This document shows, piece after piece, positions 58,427 to 64,000 of a DNA stretch of 64,000 nt; positions within the stretch are counted from its first letter, which is position 1; every line of letters begins with the position of its first letter. The stretch lies in the NCBI GenBank assembly GCA_900318115.1, contig ONJJ01000011.1, forward strand, positions 1-64,000, given 5' to 3'. Below the pieces are notes generated by a model that saw only the letters and a program-made list of their open reading frames with translations, was not told where the DNA came from and did no database searches. A program made the translations under genes and the position numbers. The stretch comes from an uncultured Prevotellaceae bacterium. GTDB taxonomy: Bacteria > Bacteroidota > Bacteroidia > Bacteroidales > Bacteroidaceae.

Positions 58427-59230
58427 TTGTGCCTGATGGCGTGGCCCTCGCTAATCCAGGCCCAAAGCTATCAGCAGCTTATCCGTCAGGCTTTCGAGGC
58501 GATGGCTGCGGACAGCCTGGTGCAGGCAGAACTTTTGTTCCGTCAGGCCCTGCAAGATTCCCCGGGCGCACAAGGTAACGCCATTGTTTACGGGCAGTTG
58601 GCAGCGATAGCCGAGCGTCAGGGCAAGGACCAGGAGGCGCTGCAGGATTACGACGAAGCCATCCGTATGGCTCCCCAGAACCTGAATCTGCTGCTGGGGC
58701 GCGCCTCGCTGTTCCTGAAATTGGGGCGCGAGGAGCGTGCGCGGGCAGAGTACGACGTCATCCTGGCTGCCCGTCCGGATCATCCCGAGGCCCTGCTCAT
58801 GCGTGCCTATACGTATCAGCGCACTCGCCTGTTCAAGGAAGCGCGAACGGACTACAACCACCTGCTGCGTCTGCAGCCCACGAATGAGCAGGCGCTGCTG
58901 GGGCTGGCTCTGGTCTGCGACAAGGATCGGCGTCCGCGCGAGGCCATGGAGCTGGTGAATCGCGTCGTGGAACTCTATCCGAAGCATGCCGATGGCTATG
59001 CCCTGCGCGCAGGCTTCGAAGCAGACCGCAAGCAATATGAGCACGCCGAGGCGGACTTCGACGAGGCCATCCGTCTCTCGCCCGAAGACCCCAGCCTCTA
59101 TCTCGCCCGCGCCCAGTTCTTCACTCGGCTGAAGCGGAGCAGCGAAGCCCGTGAGGACACCCAGCGTGCGGCACGCCTCGGGGCCTCTGCCGAGGAAATC
59201 GCAGGAGCGCTTGGCATGAAGACTCAGTGA
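58259..59230 (+). CDS. secreted tetratricopeptide repeat protein
   Basis: A 323-residue protein counted from the ATG that overlaps leuB. Residues 1-50 are four to five near-identical 10-residue units ([10 protein letters not shown]); the last unit runs into a good signal peptide core ([19 protein letters not shown]). The ATG at 58379 alone would give a signal peptide of ordinary length, so translation may start at any of five positions. From about residue 75 to 310 there are six to seven TPR units (for example [20 protein letters not shown] and [19 protein letters not shown]). TPRs mediate protein contacts; no partner is evident. Confidence 0.82.
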   Translation: MRVLRSLPASMRGLLPFSGSMRSLLPFSGSMRSLLPFSGSMRSILPFSGSLRSLLLLCLMAWPSLIQAQSYQQLIRQAFEAMAADSLVQAELLFRQALQDSPGAQGNAIVYGQLAAIAERQGKDQEALQDYDEAIRMAPQNLNLLLGRASLFLKLGREERARAEYDVILAARPDHPEALLMRAYTYQRTRLFKEARTDYNHLLRLQPTNEQALLGLALVCDKDRRPREAMELVNRVVELYPKHADGYALRAGFEADRKQYEHAEADFDEAIRLSPEDPSLYLARAQFFTRLKRSSEAREDTQRAARLGASAEEIAGALGMKTQ

Positions 59231-59293
59231 CATTAGCAAGGTTAGCAAGGTTTTTGAAATTCTGTTTTGCAAGACGGGACTCATCAGTAATCG

Positions 59294-62110
59294 TCATTTC
59301 TTCGGTTTCCGACTGAAGTTCCAGCCGATGTGAGCCATGACGTAGCTGGGAATACCGCGCTGCCAGGTGCTGCTGATGCCGTCGGAGCCCACGTGCCAGG
59401 AGGTGTGGGAGATCTGGCTGAGCAGGTCGTAGCCTGCGAGTTTGGCGGTCAGTTGCCCTTTGAGGAAACTGCGTGAGAGCTGGGCGTTCCAGATGAGATG
59501 GTTGGTGTTCAGCGAACTGTCCTCGAATCCTCGGCGATGGTATTCTCGCAAGTCGGTGCTTAGGTGCAGTTCCCAGGGCAGGCGCCAATGGAGGTTCACC
59601 CCGTAGCTGATGTCCCAGATGTTCGTGGTCCGATAGGTGGTCATGGGGCTCCACGCACGCTCCCACTCGGCCTGTGCTGTCGTTTCGACGTCGAATCGTT
59701 CGTTGAGTTTATAGCGTAGGCTGAATCGTTCGCGGAGGTTCACGCGTCGCGTGGTGGTTTCCTCGCCATTGGCGACGTAGGCTACGTTGTGGCGGAAGAT
59801 GCGCACGTCGTTTGTCAGTCGCCAGTGGCGTGCGCTGTCGAGGGCGGAGGTGAAGTTCACGCTGCCGTCCCACCACCAGTTGCCGTTGACGTTCTTGGGT
59901 CGGTAGGTGTAGGCTCCGGACTGCGAGTCGTAGTCGTAGGTCTGCATGATTTGGCGGAGGGTTACGTCATAGCTGGATCTGAGGCTCAGCGTCTGCTCAC
60001 GTCGGGGCACTTGGTGAGTGTAGGTGGCTGTGATGAGGTGGCGGCTTGCGTTCTTCAGGTCGGGATTTCCCAGCCGTCGGCTGAGGGGGTTGCTCTCGTC
60101 GGTGTAGCCGATGAGCTCTGTGATGTCGGGTGTCTGTGTGGTGTGGCGATAGGTAGCTTGCCAAAAGTTGTGGCGCTTCATGTCGTAGAAGTAGAGCATC
60201 GCATAGGGGTTGAAGAGGATGTTCTTCTGCTCAATTTCCGTGTCGATGGGATAGCGCGTGTAGCGTTCGCGCTCGTACTGGCGGGAGATGGGTAAAACGG
60301 CGGAGAAGATGACCTGCCGTTTCTCGGGTTCGTAGGCTGAGTATTGCAGATTCAGGGATGCGGCATTGCTGCGTGTCCAGTGGCTGGTCCACAGGCTGTT
60401 GAGGCTATCCTGCAGGGCTGCGGTCAGCAAGGGAATCTCGCCCAGCGAAGGCGCCATGGCAGAGAAGACGCTGTCGCGGTCCAGTCGGTAGAGGGGATTT
60501 GCGGCAGAGGAGAATTGCTGCATGTGGGAATACTGGAAAAGCAGGTGCCAGCCTTTGCCCATCGTCAGGTCGTATTCGAGGCTACCCATCCATGAATGTC
60601 CACGGCTGCGGTCGGGTCGGTGCTCATTGCGGCGGTCAACCGCGGTTGTGGGACGGAAGTATTCGAGGTCGTAGTGTTGGTAGGAGTCGCGGCGTGAGTG
60701 GTTGAATCGTGTGTTCAGGTGCAGCCTTAGGGCATCGCCCCACGGCAAGGATTTGATGGCCATCAGGTAGTTCTCGAGCGACCAGTTGCGCCCGTCGGTG
60801 TAGCTGTCCGTGAGTGTGTGGTTCGTCAGCGTTTCGGAGGTCGCTGTCTCAGAGTTCCCGTTGGTCCAACTGCGTGTGGGGCTGGTGTTGAAGATCGTAT
60901 TCATCATGAGGTAGAACGGTGCTTTCAGGTTGAAGTAGTTCGTGGCGCTGGCTGTGAAACTCTTGTTGCGGTTGGCGTTCTGGCTGCGTGTGAAGACGTC
61001 GCCCGTCTGCAGGTAGGTGGAACTGCTGGTTCGGCTCTCGTTCCTGGTGTCGTCCCATTCCACGCTAGCTCCCACCTCGTCGCTCCACTTGCCCTGTCGT
61101 TCGTAGCTGTAGTTGGCGTTCAGGATCTTGTGGGTTTTCAGCCCCATCGGCTGGTTCGTGGGAGTCCAGTCACCGTCGCTGCCCGGTCGCCGGTTCTCGT
61201 TGACGTTGTTGGCATTCCCGAAGAGGGTGAGGCGGCTGTTGTCGGTGTATCGGAGTCCGAAGGCGCGCGCCATCCATCTCTCGTGGGTGCCTGCTGCCGC
61301 CTCGGCGTTGGCGATATATCCTTGGGAGTACTCGCGCTTGAGCTGGACGTCCATCACGAAGTCTTTCTTCTCGGTATCATAGCCCAGATACTCGCTTTCT
61401 TGTGTGGATTTGTGGTAGGCTTTCACGTTCTTGACCGTGAAGTAGGGCAGGTTGTCCAGCATCATCTTGTTGTTGCCCTTGAAGAAGTCTTTTCCGTTGA
61501 GCGTCAGGTAGTCCACCTTCTCTCCGTTGACGAGTATCTCGCCGTCTTCCTTCAGTTCCACTCCCGGCAGCTGGCGGATGAGGTCGTCCAGCATAGAGCC
61601 TTCTGCGAGGTTGAAGGCGGTGGCGTCGTACACCATCGTGTCGCCCTTCCACACCAGTTGGATTTTCGATGCCTTGACCACGAACTCCTCCATCTCTGTT
61701 TCCATTGCCACGTCCCTGCCCGTCTTCTTCAGGTAGATGGCCGGCACGTGGAAACTGCTGTTGCGACGAATCCGCTTCAGTTCATAGTCGATGCAGGATG
61801 TGGCATAGCCCGGAGCCGCAGCACGGACGATATAGCGAGCTTGGTGAGCAGGGACTCTGAGGCTGTAGCTCTGTCCCCAGACTTGAGTGCCGGAGCGGTA
61901 AGTGCGCGCGGTGTCGCGAGCGATGACGTTGCTGTCTGTGGTCAGCACCTCAATGTAGGCGCTATCCAAATAGGTCCTTGTGAAGGAGTCGAAGACCTGT
62001 CCGTAGAGTCGCACTTGGCGTACCTCTTTGTCGTCGGCAGGTGCGGCGGACAAGGACATAGTAATGGCTGTGGTGGCTGCTATAGCCATCAGAAAGAACT
62101 TGTATTTCAT
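59294..62110 (-). CDS. TonB-receptor-like outer-membrane beta-barrel protein (OMP_b-brl_3 type)
   Basis: A 938-residue outer-membrane protein: signal peptide (MKYKFFLMAIAATTAITMSL), a carboxypeptidase-regulatory-like beta sandwich (about 30-130), a plug-like domain with DDLIRQLPGVELKEDGEILV and GEKVDYLTLNGKDFF, and a long barrel ending near WNFSRKPKK. This is the Bacteroidetes OMP beta-barrel family 3, related to TonB-dependent receptors but without a clear TonB box. The cargo is unknown. It is the last gene of the sigma factor operon. Confidence 0.85.
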   Translation of the reverse strand: MKYKFFLMAIAATTAITMSLSAAPADDKEVRQVRLYGQVFDSFTRTYLDSAYIEVLTTDSNVIARDTARTYRSGTQVWGQSYSLRVPAHQARYIVRAAAPGYATSCIDYELKRIRRNSSFHVPAIYLKKTGRDVAMETEMEEFVVKASKIQLVWKGDTMVYDATAFNLAEGSMLDDLIRQLPGVELKEDGEILVNGEKVDYLTLNGKDFFKGNNKMMLDNLPYFTVKNVKAYHKSTQESEYLGYDTEKKDFVMDVQLKREYSQGYIANAEAAAGTHERWMARAFGLRYTDNSRLTLFGNANNVNENRRPGSDGDWTPTNQPMGLKTHKILNANYSYERQGKWSDEVGASVEWDDTRNESRTSSSTYLQTGDVFTRSQNANRNKSFTASATNYFNLKAPFYLMMNTIFNTSPTRSWTNGNSETATSETLTNHTLTDSYTDGRNWSLENYLMAIKSLPWGDALRLHLNTRFNHSRRDSYQHYDLEYFRPTTAVDRRNEHRPDRSRGHSWMGSLEYDLTMGKGWHLLFQYSHMQQFSSAANPLYRLDRDSVFSAMAPSLGEIPLLTAALQDSLNSLWTSHWTRSNAASLNLQYSAYEPEKRQVIFSAVLPISRQYERERYTRYPIDTEIEQKNILFNPYAMLYFYDMKRHNFWQATYRHTTQTPDITELIGYTDESNPLSRRLGNPDLKNASRHLITATYTHQVPRREQTLSLRSSYDVTLRQIMQTYDYDSQSGAYTYRPKNVNGNWWWDGSVNFTSALDSARHWRLTNDVRIFRHNVAYVANGEETTTRRVNLRERFSLRYKLNERFDVETTAQAEWERAWSPMTTYRTTNIWDISYGVNLHWRLPWELHLSTDLREYHRRGFEDSSLNTNHLIWNAQLSRSFLKGQLTAKLAGYDLLSQISHTSWHVGSDGISSTWQRGIPSYVMAHIGWNFSRKPKK

Positions 62111-62131
62111 AAGTTTAAGAATGTTTCAGGT

Positions 62132-62974
62132 CTAATCCTTAAGAGCTTGCTGCGCGAGTATTAGGAACTCTGTTGTGAGGGGGAGGTGCTCTTGATCGAT
62201 AGTCTGTCTTGCAAGATTTGCGATCTCATCCCTGTATTTCTTGCGTTGATCTTTTCGTAGTAAGTGTCCGTAATCCCTGCAAGTCACGAACAGGGCCGCC
62301 GTAGCAGCCACGGCTTCTGTTAATTGCAGGCTGTGGTTATCGATGAGTTTTTGATAAAGAACTTTCTGAATCTCGATTCGGACAAGGACGTCCTGTTCCG
62401 TCTTGATGGATGTAATAACGGCCTGTTTCATTTCCTGTTCGGCTTTTCCTTGGGCGTAGGTATATATGAGTCTCCCTTTTATTTCCCGTTCGCCGTTGGT
62501 GGGCTCTGTCCATTCCACGGCGTAGAGGTGGCGATAGTTCTGATCTTCCTCTGCCGTGTAGCAGGACAGCATCCAATGTTGCATGGAGCTTGTGCCGATC
62601 TTCACATGGCTACTATTGCTGTCGCCTACGCGGCATAGTTGGGCGTCGATGGGAATGTCCTTGCCTCCTCGGTGGCTGCGAGTAAGGTAGCAGTTCTTCT
62701 CTCCTCGGTCTTTTTCCATCTGGATCAGGATGTTGTCGAGGAGCTTGCGGTCGCTCACGTCCAGCGTGAACGTGTAGATGTCTCGCTGCGACAACAGCCG
62801 ATGCTCGCCTTTCTTGCCGGAGGGGAAGGGATCCATCTGCGAGTTGAGATTCTTCTCCACTTGAACGTTCTTGGATTTGATGAATTTGTCGAACGTGCGC
62901 TGTACGTTCTTCTGCGCCACGGCGTTGGTGGTCATCAGGATGGCTGCGATGGCCAGGGTCAGGAATCGTTTCAT
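62132..62974 (-). CDS. secreted protein of unknown function (280 residues)
   Basis: A protein with a signal peptide (MKRFLTLAIAAILMTTNAVA) and a mixed alpha/beta body, not recognised. Features include NVQRTFDKFIKSKNVQVEKN, YTFTLDVSDRKLLDNILI and a helical C-terminal region (VAATAALFVTCRDYGH). It lies between the putative anti-sigma factor and the barrel protein, so it may be part of the same envelope system. I start at 62974; the upstream extension lacks the signal sequence at its front. Confidence 0.72.
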   Translation of the reverse strand: MKRFLTLAIAAILMTTNAVAQKNVQRTFDKFIKSKNVQVEKNLNSQMDPFPSGKKGEHRLLSQRDIYTFTLDVSDRKLLDNILIQMEKDRGEKNCYLTRSHRGGKDIPIDAQLCRVGDSNSSHVKIGTSSMQHWMLSCYTAEEDQNYRHLYAVEWTEPTNGEREIKGRLIYTYAQGKAEQEMKQAVITSIKTEQDVLVRIEIQKVLYQKLIDNHSLQLTEAVAATAALFVTCRDYGHLLRKDQRKKYRDEIANLARQTIDQEHLPLTTEFLILAQQALKD

Positions 62975-63009
62975 ATCTGATATCTTGTTTTTAGCGTTGG
63001 TGAGTGTAG

Positions 63010-63822
63010 TTAGTGGCAATTGGGGAAAATTGTGTAGTATAGTTGGGCCTCTTCGGCCTGGAGCTGAAGTTCGATGTCGCGTGCCTGTCGGTCAACCTCG
63101 TATAGCCGCTTGCGGACTTGGCTTTGCAAGCTTGCAGCTTGTTCAGAGATTTGTGCCAAGTAGGCGTTCACTTCCGGTTCCATTTCTTTGATGATCGCCA
63201 GCAGTTGAGCCTCGCGTTCAGGGCTTATGGGGTTGTCGGCGGGCTGGAGAGTGAGATGGTGGAACTCCTTGCTGCTGAGGGTTGGTGTGTCGTCCCATTC
63301 GTAGTCGTAAGCCGGCAGCGAATAGTCTTTAGGCATTCGGACACGTATGGGTAGGTCCTCACGATTGAGGTTCATCGCTCGCTGGTAGGTCAGGGTGCGG
63401 CTGTCTGTGAAGTAGCCTCTGATGCCAAGGATATCCTCTTCGGCCAGGGGATCTGCCTGGGGCTTGTCCCACGATGCAGTCGAGAGCAGTGGGTGGGTGG
63501 CCTCAATCATTTCCGGAGCTGAGACATCCGTCTCGGCCAACAGTTCCAACACTTCCTTGTCCACGGCGGGCTGCTGGGGAACCATCAGCCAGTAGGCAGC
63601 CAGCAACAATGCGGCAGCTATTGACAGACTCGTCCACAACGCAATCCTGCGGACAGGGGTAGGGCGAACGGAACTCTGGCCTGCCGCAACCAAATCCTCG
63701 TCGCTGACCTCACGCGTCAGAGCATCCCACTCCGTCTCGTCCAGCGGGCGGCGGTTGTCGGCAAAAACGTCTTGGACTTCAGCCCAAAGGCGTTCGTCTG
63801 TAAATGTGTCTTGCTGTTTCAT
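63010..63822 (-). CDS. putative membrane anti-sigma factor
   Basis: A 270-residue protein with one membrane helix (about 60-80, IALWTSLSIAAALLLAAYWL) between a cytoplasmic N-terminal part and a larger periplasmic part. Its start overlaps the ECF sigma factor stop by four bases, the usual arrangement for an anti-sigma factor. The N-terminal domain has no zinc-binding motif. The periplasmic part ends in a coiled-coil-like region (EPEVNAYLAQISEQAASLQ). The assignment rests on position and topology. Confidence 0.68.
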   Translation of the reverse strand: MKQQDTFTDERLWAEVQDVFADNRRPLDETEWDALTREVSDEDLVAAGQSSVRPTPVRRIALWTSLSIAAALLLAAYWLMVPQQPAVDKEVLELLAETDVSAPEMIEATHPLLSTASWDKPQADPLAEEDILGIRGYFTDSRTLTYQRAMNLNREDLPIRVRMPKDYSLPAYDYEWDDTPTLSSKEFHHLTLQPADNPISPEREAQLLAIIKEMEPEVNAYLAQISEQAASLQSQVRKRLYEVDRQARDIELQLQAEEAQLYYTIFPNCH

Positions 63823-64000
63823 TGTGAGAATTGTTTGAGGTTTTGGAGGAGTGCTGTGCGCGCTCGGTTGATTAGGGAGGAGGTTGCGGTCTGACTGAGT
63901 CCGAGGATAGAGGCAATTTGAGCGTTGTCGAGGTCATCCAGGAGTCGCATGGTCAGCACGCGCTGCCATCGAGGTGGTAGTTGGCTGAGTGCCAGGCTTA
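63819..64000 (-). CDS. RNA polymerase ECF sigma factor, C-terminal part
   Basis: The last 59 codons of a sigma-70 family protein enter from the right edge. They form region 4: LSQLPPRWQRVLTMRLLDDL then the helix-turn-helix NAQIASILGLSQTATSSLI, which reads the -35 element. It ends KQFSQ and overlaps the next start by four bases (ATGA). The N-terminal region 2 lies outside the window. Confidence 0.85.
   Translation of the reverse strand, partial: SLALSQLPPRWQRVLTMRLLDDLDNAQIASILGLSQTATSSLINRARTALLQNLKQFSQ

Overview
The window reads as a chromosomal contig from a member of the Bacteroidales, most likely a Prevotellaceae-like gut or rumen bacterium. The evidence is the recurring Bacteroidetes promoter (a -7 box TAnnTTTG, with TTTG about 20 bases upstream when present), the weak Shine-Dalgarno sequences, and families largely restricted to the phylum (DUF5686 outer-membrane protein, smalltalk protein, Nudix-type AraR, TrpB2, OMP beta-barrel family 3). 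All names come from reading protein sequence; no search was run.

Layout. 1-671 is a suspicious left edge, where the 5' part of an aspartate kinase meets the 5' part of araD tail to tail. 671-8682 is a sugar block on the minus strand: araD fragment, araR, a sodium/solute symporter, galM, then (past a tRNA-Pro on the plus strand) galK, a GluP/FucP-type sugar transporter and a second galM. 8839-19785 is plus-strand housekeeping: aminotransferase, LolC/E-type permease, nadC, DUF5686 protein, UbiA-type prenyltransferase, CPBP protease, MATE exporter, DUF3737 protein and a PatB/MalY lyase. 20-31 kb carries trpB2, two deoxynucleoside kinases, cytidine deaminase plus GH25 lysozyme, a LysM glucosaminidase, ettA, a BASS-family transporter, a 60-residue conserved protein and a GH3 glycosidase.

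31.0-47.2 kb is an accessory island: HU-like protein, smalltalk protein, HicAB, a small CHC2/TOPRIM primase, a DUF3987-like ATPase, unidentified genes, then a restriction-modification system (two methylase subunits and a GIY-YIG/helicase fusion). Toxin-antitoxin or TA-like modules sit in and around it (ParE type, DUF2442, MntA-HepT, a 50-residue protein with a DUF6169-like partner). The ends of the methylase-to-helicase interval occur twice, with different cargo between them; the second copy is a relic ending in a truncated helicase gene that abuts a GH2 glycosidase.

47-64 kb returns to core genes: GH2 glycosidase, trxB, LolA-like carrier, ftsK, DUF5063 protein, DEDD exonuclease, RlmI-like rRNA methylase, leuB, a TPR protein, and a minus-strand operon of ECF sigma factor, putative membrane anti-sigma factor, a secreted unknown and a beta-barrel outer-membrane protein.

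Three features stand out. A roughly 280-base leader in front of the methylase can pair in two mutually exclusive ways, one of which covers the start codon. Short palindromic GC-rich elements (REP-like) are scattered between genes and, in nadC, the primase and the helicase, are read through in frame. Tandem repeats have expanded inside coding sequence, including a 30-base unit that gives the TPR protein five in-frame ATG codons.
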